A stretch of 64,000 nucleotides of DNA, from assembly GCF_001656035.1 (NCBI RefSeq), contig NZ_CP010029.1, positions 4,028,074-4,092,073 on the forward strand, given 5' to 3'. Numbering within the stretch: the first letter of the stretch is position 1; every line of letters starts with the position of its first letter. The notes beneath the pieces were generated by a model that worked only from the letters and a program-made list of their open reading frames with translations, was not told the origin of the DNA and searched no databases. This DNA comes from Yersinia entomophaga. GTDB lineage: Bacteria; Pseudomonadota; Gammaproteobacteria; Enterobacterales; Enterobacteriaceae. Of the stretch, positions 19,158 through 29,216 are shown one piece after another. A program made the translations under genes and the position numbers.

Positions 19158-19613
19158 CTAGAAGGGCGGGTTTCCTTTTCGGTAAACGTCCCAAACTTTT
19201 TTCGCATATTTCATCCGCATTTCATGACGATCTTTTCCTGTTCCTGAATTATATGCCCCGACGGCTTCCCAGCTATAACCATAGATCTTCATCATATCGG
19301 ATAGTATTGAGGCACCGACCAATATGGAAACACAGGGATCTGAGGTCAACATTGCATCATCTACGCCTATTTTGCGCAGTCGGGGAATATGGCTGCTGTT
19401 TATTTGCATTAATCCTAAATCGTAACTTCCGTTATTATTTTTTCCTACGGCTTCTGGTTTCAATCCAGATTCTACCTGAGCGATAGAATAGAGCAGCTTG
19501 GCCTCAATGCCGAAAAATTGTTCTGAATAGGTCCAGCAGTTGGCGTAACCTTGATAAGGGAAAAAAAAGCTCAGGATAAAAATAATTATCCTCGATAAAG
19601 TCACGCTATTCAT
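19158..19613 (-). CDS. iagB: T3SS lytic transglycosylase (IagB/IpgF family)
   Basis: A periplasmic SLT-family muramidase that opens peptidoglycan for T3SS assembly. 151 residues from the ATG at 19613: a hydrophobic signal peptide (1-23, ending GYA), then CWTYSEQFFGIEAKLLYSIA, catalytic glutamate in QVESG (about residue 46), GLMQIN and AVGAYNSG, all SLT hallmarks. A longer frame reaching back to 19751 would put 46 residues before the signal peptide, so the 19613 start (GGGAA nine bases upstream) is better. The gene is divergent from invF and converges on the DUF218 gene. Confidence 0.88.
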   Translation of the reverse strand: MNSVTLSRIIIFILSFFFPYQGYANCWTYSEQFFGIEAKLLYSIAQVESGLKPEAVGKNNNGSYDLGLMQINSSHIPRLRKIGVDDAMLTSDPCVSILVGASILSDMMKIYGYSWEAVGAYNSGTGKDRHEMRMKYAKKVWDVYRKGNPPF

Positions 19614-20195
19614 TAATTTATTTTCCCTGGTGGAATGGAACGATTCTTGTGATAAGTGGGGTTGTAAGAATATTATCAGTAAATATATCATCATGAAATG
19701 ATAATAACTGGTTATGTATAACAAGCTGGTTTTTTGGAACAAAAGTGACATCCGGTGGATTAGTAATATTAATATTAAACATAATCATAATTTGTATTGA
19801 TCTTCCATTTTTGTTTTTTGATTTCATTTGTAATTCATTGTATTTATTGGTTTTTATTTATAATGCTTGATTTTTAATCTTATCAGATAGGGTTAGGATA
19901 TTTATTAAATAACGCTAAATCAATGGGTGATTGTTTGTCACTGGTACAATCTGTTCTACATCATGAATTGATGGGGAACGGTAACAATCTTTCCTAGATA
20001 ATTAAATTTCCTCTCGTTAATACTAACGTTATCGATATACTCTTACGCAGTGTCTCGTCATTTTCTCATCATGTTTTTACTGAATCAAAGACATATATTG
20101 AGCCAAGAGATCATGACGCTCCCTATAAAGAATATAATAGATATATCTTTAATCGAATATGTCGGAATGTTTCTGAAACGAATGGTAACTAACTT
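19614..20195. promoter_or_regulatory. AT-rich divergent control region between iagB and invF
   Basis: 582 bases with no credible gene; short frames such as that at 20050-20244 lack coding character. Promoters for both the leftward iagB and the rightward inv/spa operon should lie here. The strong AT bias suits H-NS silencing countered by an AraC-type or HilA-like activator (inference from SPI-1). No operator can be named by eye. Confidence 0.5.
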
Positions 20196-20963
20196 ATGGA
20201 TAGGCTTAGTACTCATCTATATCTACAACAAAATGATCGGTTAGAGTTTCAAAAGCCGCAGCTGTTGCTGACTGAACCTCATAAAAGCACCGGTGTTGAT
20301 TTTAAATTGATCGGTGAGAACGGCAGCGATGTTACCTGCCAGTTTAAGCCGGGTGAAACGGGTATCGCGGCTTTTTTACCAATGTCATTGCATATTATCG
20401 AAGGGAGTATGCGCTATCGGTCATTGGATCTCATTGCCCTGTGCAAGCTACAGGCATTTATAGATACTTCGCTTAATCGCGTAGGTTTTGAACGTAACAA
20501 TGATATTTGCTGGGGGTTTGAACCCCTAGGGTTTCAAGAGAATGTGACTTTTAAACATATTGAGTATTGGTTAATCCGTCAATCGTTACGGGCAGACTCC
20601 GGAACGGGGAATATCGCCAGCATCTTACGTTCTACCGAATGGTATCGCTTAGTCAGATTTTTACTACAGGAAGCGGATAGCACCGAACGTTTGCAGGATT
20701 TGGGCGCACGCTATGGCGTTTCTGTGTCTCATTTTCGCCGCCTGACGCGTAAGGCTTTGGGTAATACAACCAAAGTAGAAATGTGCGATTGGCGGCTAGT
20801 TCGGGCGTTATTAGATCTGATGGGAGAACAGAAAAGTTTGACTACGTTGGCGATGAAGCATGGTTATTCGTCTCTTTCTCATTTTTCTAACGACGTCAAA
20901 ATATCATTAGGTGTTTCTCCACGTAGCCTGAAAGATGTCATTATCAGCGATGCTAAAAAATGA
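20196..20963 (+). CDS. invF: AraC-family T3SS regulator (InvF/MxiE/YsaE-like)
   Basis: 255 residues. The C-terminal third (about 165-250) is an AraC-type DNA-binding domain: LQDLGARYGVSVSHFRRLTR and LTTLAMKHGYSSLSHFSND. In SPI-1, Mxi and Ysa systems this protein, with the translocator chaperone (SicA/IpgC/SycB) as co-activator, switches on translocator and effector genes. Both the chaperone and those genes are present at 33090-40608. The stop overlaps the start of invG (ATGA), so the two are translationally coupled, as in SPI-1. Confidence 0.9.
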   Translation: MDRLSTHLYLQQNDRLEFQKPQLLLTEPHKSTGVDFKLIGENGSDVTCQFKPGETGIAAFLPMSLHIIEGSMRYRSLDLIALCKLQAFIDTSLNRVGFERNNDICWGFEPLGFQENVTFKHIEYWLIRQSLRADSGTGNIASILRSTEWYRLVRFLLQEADSTERLQDLGARYGVSVSHFRRLTRKALGNTTKVEMCDWRLVRALLDLMGEQKSLTTLAMKHGYSSLSHFSNDVKISLGVSPRSLKDVIISDAKK

Positions 20964-22648
20964 ATTATGTTATTGGTTTTAAAAGAACCTGCGTCTGTAT
21001 TTTAGGGGTGGTTGTACTAGCAGGCATGCCTGAAAAGGCATTTTCTGAGGAAAATTCATCAAGTCTTTCGGGCTATGTAGCACGGCAAAATGATATAAAA
21101 GGGCTGATTGACGCTTTGTCATCAAGAATGAATAAGCCAATTATTATCAGCAAAGCCGTGGCGCGAAAGAAGATTAGCGGGGAGTTTGATCTTAATAATC
21201 CTCAGCGTTTAATTGACAACATTTCGGCGCAGTTAGGGCTGATTTGGTATCACGATGGGCAGGCTATTTATATTTACGATGCATCAGAGATGCGCAATGC
21301 CGTGGTGGTATTAAGAAACACCTCTTTTTCAGCGGTGAGCAATTTTTTGCGTAAATCTGGTCTATATGATCAGCGTTACCCATTGCGCTCAGATAGCGTG
21401 AGTTCCACGTTTTATGTATCTGGGCCCCCGATCTATGTTGAATTGGTGACAAATACAGCCAAATTCTTAGATGAAAAGAACAACGATTTGGATGGACGCT
21501 CAAAAGTTGCGTCTATCCCGTTGTTTAATACGTTTGTTCAGGATCGTGATTTTAAATATCGTGACGATAGGATCATTATTCCGGGAGCCGCTAGCATTGT
21601 TCAGCAATTACTTAACGGTAATGAATCCGGTGGGGATGTTATGGTGCCAGCACCGGCGACAGATACTATTGCCACGGATTTACCTCCTCGGCTGGATGAA
21701 TTTCCCGGTGTCAGTCAGGCAAAACCCAAATTACCTTTTGCAGATTTGACTACGGCAATAAGGGGGCGTCCTTCAGCCTCGGGTTTTCAGATTGTGGCTA
21801 ATCCGGGAACCAATAGTCTATTGGTTAAAGGAAGCGCTGAGCAAGTCTCATACGTGCAAAATATTGTCAGTGTTCTGGATTTGCCCAAGCGCCATATTGA
21901 GCTATCGGTGTGGATTGTCGATTTGCAAAAAGATGCGCTGGAACAAATGGGCGTTGAATGGAATGGTGGCGTGAATGTTGGGGGGAAACTAGGGATTTCT
22001 TTTAACGGTGGAGCATCCAGTACTGTAGATGGCGCAACATTTATGGCCTCAGTGCTGGCATTAAGCCAAAAGAACCAGGCGAATATAGTTTCCCGTCCGA
22101 TGGTATTAACACAGGAGAATATTCCTGCCATTTTTGATAACAGCCGGACGTTTTATACTCAATTGATCGGTGAGCGTAGCGTTGAATTACAGCATATTAC
22201 CTATGGTACTTCGGTTAACGTATTACCGCGTTTTACCGATGGTAACGAAATTGAAATGATGCTGAACGTAGAAGATGGGTCGCAGGTTCCTGTCTCTTCA
22301 GACACTCCAAATGGTTTACCGGAAGTTGGACGCACCAATATCAGTACTATTGCCAGGGTGCCCAGAGGGAAAAGCTTGTTAATTGGCGGTTATACGCGAG
22401 ATGAAAGTACCGATGGGGAGGCCAAAGTTCCACTATTGGGAGATATTCCTCTAATAGGCGGGTTATTTAGATATAAAAAATCGCGCAACTCTAATACGGT
22501 ACGGGTTTTCCTGATTCAGCCGCGAGAGATTGAATCTCCGTTACAACCGGATGCCAGTAATCTTATTGCCGATATGCAAAAAAATCTGGCCAATCCTGCG
22601 TTGCAAGACTGGATGCGAAATTATGTGGATAGCCAGAAATGGCTATAG
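20960..22648 (+). CDS. invG: T3SS outer-membrane secretin (InvG/MxiD/YsaC; SctC)
   Basis: Forms the outer-membrane ring of the injectisome. 562 residues: Sec signal peptide (1-29), N0/N1/N3 periplasmic domains (about 35-310, with FQIVANPGTNSLLVKGS), and a secretin core (about 310-530) with RHIELSVWIVDLQKDALEQM, IARVPRGKSLLIGGYTRDE and VPLLGDIPLIGGLFR. The C-terminal tail would bind a pilotin. The only pilotin candidate visible is the lipoprotein at 45763. The gene overlaps both neighbours by a few bases. Confidence 0.95.
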   Translation: MNYVIGFKRTCVCILGVVVLAGMPEKAFSEENSSSLSGYVARQNDIKGLIDALSSRMNKPIIISKAVARKKISGEFDLNNPQRLIDNISAQLGLIWYHDGQAIYIYDASEMRNAVVVLRNTSFSAVSNFLRKSGLYDQRYPLRSDSVSSTFYVSGPPIYVELVTNTAKFLDEKNNDLDGRSKVASIPLFNTFVQDRDFKYRDDRIIIPGAASIVQQLLNGNESGGDVMVPAPATDTIATDLPPRLDEFPGVSQAKPKLPFADLTTAIRGRPSASGFQIVANPGTNSLLVKGSAEQVSYVQNIVSVLDLPKRHIELSVWIVDLQKDALEQMGVEWNGGVNVGGKLGISFNGGASSTVDGATFMASVLALSQKNQANIVSRPMVLTQENIPAIFDNSRTFYTQLIGERSVELQHITYGTSVNVLPRFTDGNEIEMMLNVEDGSQVPVSSDTPNGLPEVGRTNISTIARVPRGKSLLIGGYTRDESTDGEAKVPLLGDIPLIGGLFRYKKSRNSNTVRVFLIQPREIESPLQPDASNLIADMQKNLANPALQDWMRNYVDSQKWL

Positions 22649-23784
22649 ATATTGGCAAGTTTTCCTCTTCATCACTCGATTTGTACCAGTTACGTCGGGA
22701 TAAGGTGAGCAGTGAAAAAAGTGCTAATACGCAAAAAGCTGCCCAAGAAGGGGCTGTGAATAGTGACGAAACGCAGAATATTGCAGATGATTCACCAGCC
22801 GCCGCGGTGCAGCGTTTTGGCGACTCTATTGATGAAATGTCAATTCTATTATCGCAATTTCGCAATCGTCGAGATTATGAAAAAAAGATTGGTAGTGCGA
22901 GTGAAAGCAGCTTTGAACAAATTTTGGACGAGGACGTACTGCCTAAAGTCTATGCATTATTAAAAGTCACGTCGAGTGTCGATGGTTCAAATATAAAGAA
23001 TCTATTGCAACAGGTGCGCTCATTATTTCCTGATGACAGCGATCTGGTTTTGGTGCTGCGCGAACTGCTACGTCGCCGCAATATTGATGAGGTAGTTAGA
23101 CGCCGCCTTAAAATCATGTTGCAGCAGGTTGAAAAGCAGGCTAATCCGCGCCGGCTTAAAGCTGGAATAAATGTGGCGTTTAAGGCCCGCTTATTTGGGA
23201 AGGCACTGCAGCTTGATCCGGCACTCATGCGCGAGAGTTACCGTGATTTTTTAGAGAGTGATGCCCATGAGGTCGAAGTTTATCAAGATTGGATTTCGAC
23301 ATATGGCGCTAAGCATCGTGCCGCGGTGGTCGATTTTATGGAAAGTTCGCTGCTTAGCGATATGGATGCCCAGGATCCAAGTTGTTCTCATATTGAATTT
23401 GGTAATTTATTAGGGCGGTTAGGACAGGTAAAACTGATTCGTTCAAGCGACAGTGCCTTTATAGATAACGTATTGAAAAATGCCTTAATACGGGCGCATA
23501 ACGATTCGGAACAAGCTTGGTTGTTATTTATGCTATGCGTATTACAGCATCCGGAACATATAAAAGATTATTTACAAGAAGCGATTGGTGAGAGAATAAA
23601 ATTAAGTAAACACGCGGAACGTTCCTCGTTACTACATATTATCTCGCAAGCCTGTAAAAATTTACCCAGAGAATTATTTTATGAACCTGAAGATGCCGAT
23701 GTATTAGCGCGGGAATTCGAGAGATTGGCAACAATAGCCTATCGCTACGAGTTAATTGAGCTTCGTCGGGGCAATTTAGAGTAA
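22639..23784 (+). CDS. invE: T3SS gatekeeper (InvE/MxiC/YsaW; SctW)
   Basis: A cytoplasmic switch protein of the YopN/SepL/MxiC family that orders secretion of translocators before effectors. 381 residues: a polar N-terminal secretion/chaperone-binding region (1-70), then helical bundles including FEQILDEDVLPKVYALLK and LLRRRNIDEVVRRRLKIMLQQ. Similar length to InvE (372). The start overlaps the invG stop by ten bases. A 169-base gap, unusual within this compact operon, separates it from invA. Confidence 0.9.
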   Translation: MAIDIGKFSSSSLDLYQLRRDKVSSEKSANTQKAAQEGAVNSDETQNIADDSPAAAVQRFGDSIDEMSILLSQFRNRRDYEKKIGSASESSFEQILDEDVLPKVYALLKVTSSVDGSNIKNLLQQVRSLFPDDSDLVLVLRELLRRRNIDEVVRRRLKIMLQQVEKQANPRRLKAGINVAFKARLFGKALQLDPALMRESYRDFLESDAHEVEVYQDWISTYGAKHRAAVVDFMESSLLSDMDAQDPSCSHIEFGNLLGRLGQVKLIRSSDSAFIDNVLKNALIRAHNDSEQAWLLFMLCVLQHPEHIKDYLQEAIGERIKLSKHAERSSLLHIISQACKNLPRELFYEPEDADVLAREFERLATIAYRYELIELRRGNLE

Positions 23785-23886
23785 ACGAAAAAATTACCCG
23801 GCTCGCACACTGACTCTATTGTTAAACCACCGCCCGTTATTATGAATTCGAGCATGTCGGGTTGTGCCTGAAATTGCAGTAGACCT

Positions 23887-23915
23887 TTTACTGTTAATTT
23901 CTTATTGCGTATATG
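23887..23915 (+). promoter_or_regulatory. Possible sigma-70 promoter before invA
   Basis: TTTACT and TATATG, each matching consensus at four of six positions, are separated by 17 bases in the invE-invA gap, 39 bases before the invA start. This is a pattern match only. In an AT-rich region such matches arise by chance. Confidence 0.2.
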
Positions 23916-23953
23916 ATTTATAACTCTGTTGGCATCAATAATGGAACCTGATT

Positions 23954-26002
23954 TTGATTACTGAATTTCTTATTAAAACTAGACGGCATCCAGAGTTATT
24001 TATTCTACTGCTGGTTATTGTCATTATTGCCATGTTGGTTATACCACTGCCGACTTATCTGGTCGATTTTCTCATTGGCCTGAATATTGTTATTTCTGCA
24101 TTGGTTTTCCTGTCGTCTTTTTATATTGACAGAATATTGAGTTTTTCGACCTTTCCAGCCGTACTGCTGATAACCACGCTGTTTAGGTTGGCTCTATCTA
24201 TTAGCACCAGTCGATTGATACTTAATGATGCTGATGCAGGCGATATTATTGCGACATTCGGCCAGTTCGTTATTGGCGATAATCTGATCGTTGGCTTTGT
24301 TATTTTCTCTATTGTGACCATAGTGCAGTTTATGGTCATTACCAAAGGCGCAGAACGCGTTGCGGAAGTTGCCGCTCGTTTTTCTCTGGATGGAATGCCT
24401 GGTAAACAGATGGGGATTGATGCCGATCTCCGGGCGGGTTCTATTGATGCAGATGCAGCAAAAGAGCGCCGCAGCGTGGTTGAAAGAGAAAGCCAGCTCT
24501 ACGGTTCTTTTGATGGCGCGATGAAATTTATTAAAGGTGATGCTATCGCTGGCATTATCGTCATTTTCATCAACTTTATTGGCGGTATGGGCGTGGGCAT
24601 TAGCCAGCATGGCATGGATATGTCCACAGCGCTGGCGACATACACCATGCTGACTATTGGTGATGGATTAGTGGCTCAAATTCCATCTCTGCTGATTGCT
24701 ATCAGCGCCGGTTTTATTGTCACCAGAGTCAACGGCGATGGCGATAATATGGGCCAGACCATGATGGACCAGTTATTAGGCAACCCATTTGTGTTGCTGA
24801 TTGCTGCCATGCTGGCGCTAGGAATTGGCAGTTTACCGGGTTTCCCGTTCTTTATTTTTGCTATTCTCGCCGCAGGACTCAGTGGATTATTCTATTTCAA
24901 ATGGAGTGAGAAAAAGCGCCATGCAGCTAAAAAGAATGCTCCGGCAGAAATAGCTTCAGGAGAAAAGAATATCGATGCCGAAGGGACATCTCTGGGGCTA
25001 ATTGGTGATCTGGATAGCGTGGCGGCAGAAACAGTGCCTTTAATCCTATTGGTTCCGACAGCGCAACTGGCCGCATTACAGAAAGCCAGCGTGGTGGAGC
25101 GTTATCGGAGTCAATTCTTTATCGATTACGGCATTCATTTGCCTGAAATGATGTTGAAGGCATCGGATAATCTTAGTGCTAATACCGTCGCCATCTTAAT
25201 AAATGAAATAAAAGCGGACGAATTTAATATTTACTTTGGCCTGCTGCGTATCGTCAACAGTACCGATGAGCTAAAGCAGTTAGGTGTTGAATGCGTTACC
25301 CATAATAAAGAAAGTTGGACCGATAGCACTAATCAGGCATCGCTTACACAGCTAGGCTATCAGCTTAGACCGGCAATTGATGAGCTCTATTACTGTCTGT
25401 CAGTTTCTCTGGTTCGCCACGTTAATGAGTATTTTGGCGTACAGGAAACCAAAGATTTATTAGATAAGTTAGATAATAAATATCCTGACCTGATGAAAGA
25501 AGTCCTGCGTCACGCGACGGTTCAGCGTATTGCCGAGGTATTTCAACGCTTGCTGAGCGAAAAAATATCTATCCGTAATATGAAGATGATTATGGAGTCG
25601 CTGGCTTTATGGGCGCCCAGAGAAAAAGACGTGATTGCGTTAGTTGAACACGTACGTACTTCATTATCGCGTTATATATGCCATAAATTTTCACAGGGAG
25701 AGACGCTACGCGTTATTAATCTCTCTGCGGAGTTTGAAGAGAAATTACGGCAGGGAATAAGAAATACCTCCGGTGGTTCATTTTTGAATCTGGAACCTGC
25801 GGTAGCGGAGGAACTCATTGATGCGCTGACGTTAGCCACAGATAAATTGACAATATCTAATAAAGACATGGTTATTTTATCTTCGGTAGATATAAGGCGA
25901 TTTGTTAAGCGCTTTATAGATTCTCAGTTTAAAGACTTGGAGGTAATGTCTTTTGGCGAAATCACGGATAGCGTATCTATTGATGTTTTAAGAACTGTCT
26001 AA
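23954..26002 (+). CDS. invA: T3SS export gate (InvA/MxiA/YsaV; SctV)
   Basis: A nonameric inner-membrane export gate of the FlhA family. 682 residues: about seven or eight membrane helices (1-320), the conserved FHIPEP-type loop (RFSLDGMPGKQMGIDADL near 140), and a cytoplasmic domain (about 360-682) that docks chaperone-substrate complexes. It aligns with Salmonella InvA from end to end (e.g. ITKGAERVAEVAARF, ALWAPREKDVI). The start is a TTG with GGAA eight bases upstream; no ATG or GTG fits, and homology begins directly at this codon. A TTG start may limit translation. Confidence 0.95.
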   Translation: MITEFLIKTRRHPELFILLLVIVIIAMLVIPLPTYLVDFLIGLNIVISALVFLSSFYIDRILSFSTFPAVLLITTLFRLALSISTSRLILNDADAGDIIATFGQFVIGDNLIVGFVIFSIVTIVQFMVITKGAERVAEVAARFSLDGMPGKQMGIDADLRAGSIDADAAKERRSVVERESQLYGSFDGAMKFIKGDAIAGIIVIFINFIGGMGVGISQHGMDMSTALATYTMLTIGDGLVAQIPSLLIAISAGFIVTRVNGDGDNMGQTMMDQLLGNPFVLLIAAMLALGIGSLPGFPFFIFAILAAGLSGLFYFKWSEKKRHAAKKNAPAEIASGEKNIDAEGTSLGLIGDLDSVAAETVPLILLVPTAQLAALQKASVVERYRSQFFIDYGIHLPEMMLKASDNLSANTVAILINEIKADEFNIYFGLLRIVNSTDELKQLGVECVTHNKESWTDSTNQASLTQLGYQLRPAIDELYYCLSVSLVRHVNEYFGVQETKDLLDKLDNKYPDLMKEVLRHATVQRIAEVFQRLLSEKISIRNMKMIMESLALWAPREKDVIALVEHVRTSLSRYICHKFSQGETLRVINLSAEFEEKLRQGIRNTSGGSFLNLEPAVAEELIDALTLATDKLTISNKDMVILSSVDIRRFVKRFIDSQFKDLEVMSFGEITDSVSIDVLRTV

Positions 26003-26019
26003 TCAACAAGGAGATAATA

Positions 26020-26421
26020 ATGAATCTAGATATTGTAACTTTAATTCGTGACACACTATTGGAAACAGGCTGCGATGAATCGTTATTAAATGATTTCGAC
26101 GGCCACTCGACTATATCGCTAGATTTTTCAGATCGTGCCAGCATGTTAATTAGCCTGATTGACGATCAGGTCTGGTTATGGTCGCGTATTGGTGAGGAAA
26201 ATACTCACGTATTAAGTCAAAAAGCTGATGACCTTTTAAAAACTTTAATGGAAGGCTGCGCTTTCACTCCGTCAGGGCAATTACAGTTAGCCACCAATGA
26301 CGGGTATATCGAATTAAAGGGGCTAGTTAATTCAAGCTATACCGAGACCAGTACTCGATTTGCTGAAGCATTAGATGAGTTCTTTGCGCTGCAAGAAAAG
26401 TTTGTGGAAATTCTTCAATAA
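26020..26421 (+). CDS. invB: T3SS effector chaperone (InvB/Spa15 family)
   Basis: A class IB effector chaperone that in SPI-1 and Shigella serves several effectors, including SipA. 133 acidic residues, the family length, with [19 protein letters not shown] and LFTPSGQL-type features of the CesT/InvB fold. AAGGAG precedes the ATG, and the stop overlaps the start of the ATPase gene (ATAATGAG). The likely client here is the SipA-like protein at 38046, whose N-terminal half resembles the chaperone-bound part of SipA. Confidence 0.88.
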   Translation: MNLDIVTLIRDTLLETGCDESLLNDFDGHSTISLDFSDRASMLISLIDDQVWLWSRIGEENTHVLSQKADDLLKTLMEGCAFTPSGQLQLATNDGYIELKGLVNSSYTETSTRFAEALDEFFALQEKFVEILQ

Positions 26422-27713
26422 TGAGTGAAATACCATTGATCCGTTATCAGGCTCATCCTTTGCGCCTGAGCGGGCCGATTCTTGAATCGGTTCTGCCAGG
26501 GGTAAAGATCGGTGAAATCTGTGAAATACGTCAGCATTGGCAAAGTACCGAGGTGGTTGCTCGTGCCCAAGTGCTGGGATTTAATCGCGATCTGGCGGTA
26601 CTTAGCCTGATTGGTAACGCCAATGGTTTATCCAGAGATGCCGTGATTAGCCCAACCGGTAGCGCATTGACGGTCGCACTGACCCATTCATTATTAGGTT
26701 GTGTATTAGATCCCTCAGGGCAAGTCGTCGAACGATTCTCCGATTCCGCCGCCATATTGGGGCATGAAATTCGCCCCATTGATGCACCGCCACCATCATA
26801 TTTGCAGCGCGTAGGTATTCGTCAATCGTTTATTACTGGCGTGCGAGCCATTGACGGCTTGATTACCTGCGGGATCGGTCAACGGCTCGGTATTTTTGCT
26901 GCGGCAGGCTGCGGAAAAACTACGCTAATGCATATGTTGATCGAGCAGGCAGATGCAGATGTGTTTGTTATCGCACTCATAGGTGAGCGCGGCCGAGAAG
27001 TGACTGAATTTACTGATATTTTACGAAGGTCTGGGCGGCAACAGCAGTGCGTGTTGATTTATGCCACCTCGGATTTTTCTTCTTTGGATCGCTGTAATGC
27101 GGCTTTAGTGGCTACCACGGTTGCTGAATATTTTCGTGATTCAGGCAAAAAAGTGGTGCTGTTTCTGGATTCAGTTACGCGTTATGCCCGCGCTTTGCGG
27201 GATGTGGCATTAGCCGCAGGCGAAGCACCAGCCCGGCGAGGCTATCCGGCTTCGGTATTTGAGGCTTTGCCAAAATTACTCGAGCGTCCCGGCTGTACTC
27301 ATAGTGGAAGTATCACCGCGTTTTATACCATTTTACTGGAAAGTGATGATGAACCAGATCCAATTGCGGAAGAGATTCGCTCTATTTTGGACGGACATTT
27401 TTACCTTAGCCGCAAACTGGCGGCCAAAAATCATTATCCGGCAATTGATATTTTACGCAGTGTGAGTCGTGTAACCGGTCAGGTTTGCCAACCGTCGCAT
27501 TTACACAGCGCAGCCGAAGTCCGACGGATATTGGCGAAAATCGAAGAATTACAGATTTTTGTGGACCTAGGGGAATACAGCGCCGGAGAAAATGCGGAAA
27601 ACGATCGCGCTATTCAGCGACGTGATGATTTATTCCGTTGGCTGTGTCAGCCCGTTGAAGAACACGCTGTATTTGAAAATACATTGAGTCAATTGCATGA
27701 ATTTGCTTCGTAA
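26421..27713 (+). CDS. invC: T3SS ATPase (InvC/Spa47/YsaN; SctN)
   Basis: A hexameric ATPase that strips chaperones and unfolds cargo at the export gate. 430 residues: a beta-barrel N-domain; Walker A GCGKTT at 163-168; [10 protein letters not shown] near 195; Walker [15 protein letters not shown] near 240-253; and the F1-beta-like [13 protein letters not shown] near 273. The C-terminal helical domain contacts SctV and SctQ/L. It agrees closely with InvC throughout. The ATG overlaps the invB stop. Confidence 0.96.
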   Translation: MSEIPLIRYQAHPLRLSGPILESVLPGVKIGEICEIRQHWQSTEVVARAQVLGFNRDLAVLSLIGNANGLSRDAVISPTGSALTVALTHSLLGCVLDPSGQVVERFSDSAAILGHEIRPIDAPPPSYLQRVGIRQSFITGVRAIDGLITCGIGQRLGIFAAAGCGKTTLMHMLIEQADADVFVIALIGERGREVTEFTDILRRSGRQQQCVLIYATSDFSSLDRCNAALVATTVAEYFRDSGKKVVLFLDSVTRYARALRDVALAAGEAPARRGYPASVFEALPKLLERPGCTHSGSITAFYTILLESDDEPDPIAEEIRSILDGHFYLSRKLAAKNHYPAIDILRSVSRVTGQVCQPSHLHSAAEVRRILAKIEELQIFVDLGEYSAGENAENDRAIQRRDDLFRWLCQPVEEHAVFENTLSQLHEFAS

Positions 27714-28152
27714 ATTCACTGCACTACTACTGCGCAGTGAAAGCAAAACTCAGCGTCAGGAGCGGATATTAACGCAGCTTGATAGCCGGATACGTGAGTG
27801 CCAAAAATCTGTTCAGGCTCTAGACGCTCAACGCAAAGCGGCAACCGGCCTGTTGCACAGTTTGCGCCCGCAGGGGCAGGGACTAAATCGCGCCATGCTG
27901 TATGCAGTACAGCGGAAACAGTCCGCGCTTCGTCGCCGAATTGCCAATATTGACCTGGAAAAAGTACAGCAGCTAACGGATCTGAAAAGCTGTGAAGAGG
28001 ACAGGCAAAAGGCGCAGGTGCAGCGTCTGAGACTCATTCATCAGTCTGATAAATACAAGCATTTGCAAATGCTTGAGCGGAAAGCTCACCGCCAGATGGC
28101 CGACCGAATGGAAGAAACCGAAATTGAGGAGATTATTGCATGGAACAAGTAA
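27697..28152 (+). CDS. invI: T3SS stalk/escort protein (InvI/Spa13/SpaM; SctO)
   Basis: A FliJ/YscO-like coiled-coil protein linking the ATPase to the export gate. 151 residues, rich in Gln, Arg, Lys and Leu, with an almost continuous heptad pattern (about 15-135; [36 protein letters not shown]). It overlaps invC at its start and invJ at its end. Identification rests on position, length and coiled-coil character, which is normal for this fast-evolving family. Confidence 0.88.
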   Translation: MNLLRKFTALLLRSESKTQRQERILTQLDSRIRECQKSVQALDAQRKAATGLLHSLRPQGQGLNRAMLYAVQRKQSALRRRIANIDLEKVQQLTDLKSCEEDRQKAQVQRLRLIHQSDKYKHLQMLERKAHRQMADRMEETEIEEIIAWNK

Positions 28153-29216
28153 ATAGCGTTTCAGGAGCCAATACGGGGCGAACGGAAAATATCTCCGAAG
28201 TTGCGCAACCTATTTCCGATATTGTCAGAAAGAAACAGCAGGAAGAAAAGGGCGAGCGTTTTACCGAGATCGCCGATAAAACCGTTCCGTCTATGCCAAC
28301 CCTATTATCGCCGCTATTGGCCTTGCAACTTGGAATTGGTCATAACGCTGACTCTACAACCAAAAAGGCTGAAATAAGCGCGCTGAAAGGATCTAAGCTT
28401 CAGGCAACTCATCCGCGTTTGGATTATTTAACTCAGGAAATTCCTGCTAAGCCGATCGCACAGCTTCAGCAAAGGATTCCTGAGCGTCTAACAACGAAAG
28501 ATATGACAGATAAATCCCTACTGGCTGCTCTACCGACGGGAAAAGAAACAAAAAATATTGAAGTAATAAGAAATCCGCAGCCGTTGCAGAAAAATAGCCA
28601 TGTCACAGATGCCATACCCGTTGCTTCTCTTGCCCGGTTCCCTACAGATAAAACCAGCGAGTTTTCTGCCAATGGAGATCGTCAAAATTTAACTGCGCCG
28701 AATCATGAAAAGTTAAATATTGTGCAACAGATTGGCGGCAAACCGACATCGACTGATATGACAGCTACTGGAGAGAGTGAAGCTTTATTTCCTCAGTTTA
28801 AAAAAGAGGTAAAAGTGGATTCTCTAGCCTCAGATAAAGGGCGCCCTGAATGGTTATATCCGGTACCGAATAAATCAACCCATTCGGTGGTGGATATAGC
28901 AACCAAGGCTGCATTGCCTATGGGAAAAACCGATAAGTTTCCACAGCCGCAATCAGGAAATAATGAAATAGAAGGGCCAGGGAAACTCACTTACCGTTTT
29001 AAACAATGGGGTGAAGGACATCATGTCAATATTTCAACGCAAACCCAAAATCACTCAGCTCAGGTGGTCTTTCAACCCTCGGACGCCACGGTTCAACAGC
29101 GTTTAGGCACTGGAGAAATGCCCCAGCATTGGAGCTTATTGCGTGACGGGGAATCGCAACAGCAGCAGAAACAGCATCAGGAACAACCGACTCAGGACGA
29201 GGAGGAAGCTCAGTGA
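28140..29216 (+). CDS. invJ: T3SS needle-length/substrate-switch protein (InvJ/Spa32/YsaP; SctP)
   Basis: A secreted ruler/switch protein that fixes needle length and triggers the change to translocator export. 358 residues, mostly polar and probably disordered. A more ordered C-terminal part (about 265-335: LTYRFKQWGEGHHVNIST) corresponds to the switch domain, and the Gln/Glu-rich tail is low-complexity. Spa32 and InvJ vary strongly in sequence, so the call depends on order: after invI and overlapping the spaO start (GTGA). Confidence 0.85.
   Translation: MEQVNSVSGANTGRTENISEVAQPISDIVRKKQQEEKGERFTEIADKTVPSMPTLLSPLLALQLGIGHNADSTTKKAEISALKGSKLQATHPRLDYLTQEIPAKPIAQLQQRIPERLTTKDMTDKSLLAALPTGKETKNIEVIRNPQPLQKNSHVTDAIPVASLARFPTDKTSEFSANGDRQNLTAPNHEKLNIVQQIGGKPTSTDMTATGESEALFPQFKKEVKVDSLASDKGRPEWLYPVPNKSTHSVVDIATKAALPMGKTDKFPQPQSGNNEIEGPGKLTYRFKQWGEGHHVNISTQTQNHSAQVVFQPSDATVQQRLGTGEMPQHWSLLRDGESQQQQKQHQEQPTQDEEEAQ

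Noticed and set aside
19085..19486. 133-codon rightward frame
   Set aside because: Antisense to iagB, whose SLT motifs show the real coding strand.
20050..20244. 64-codon rightward frame before invF
   Set aside because: AT-rich chance frame overlapping the invF start, with no supporting features.
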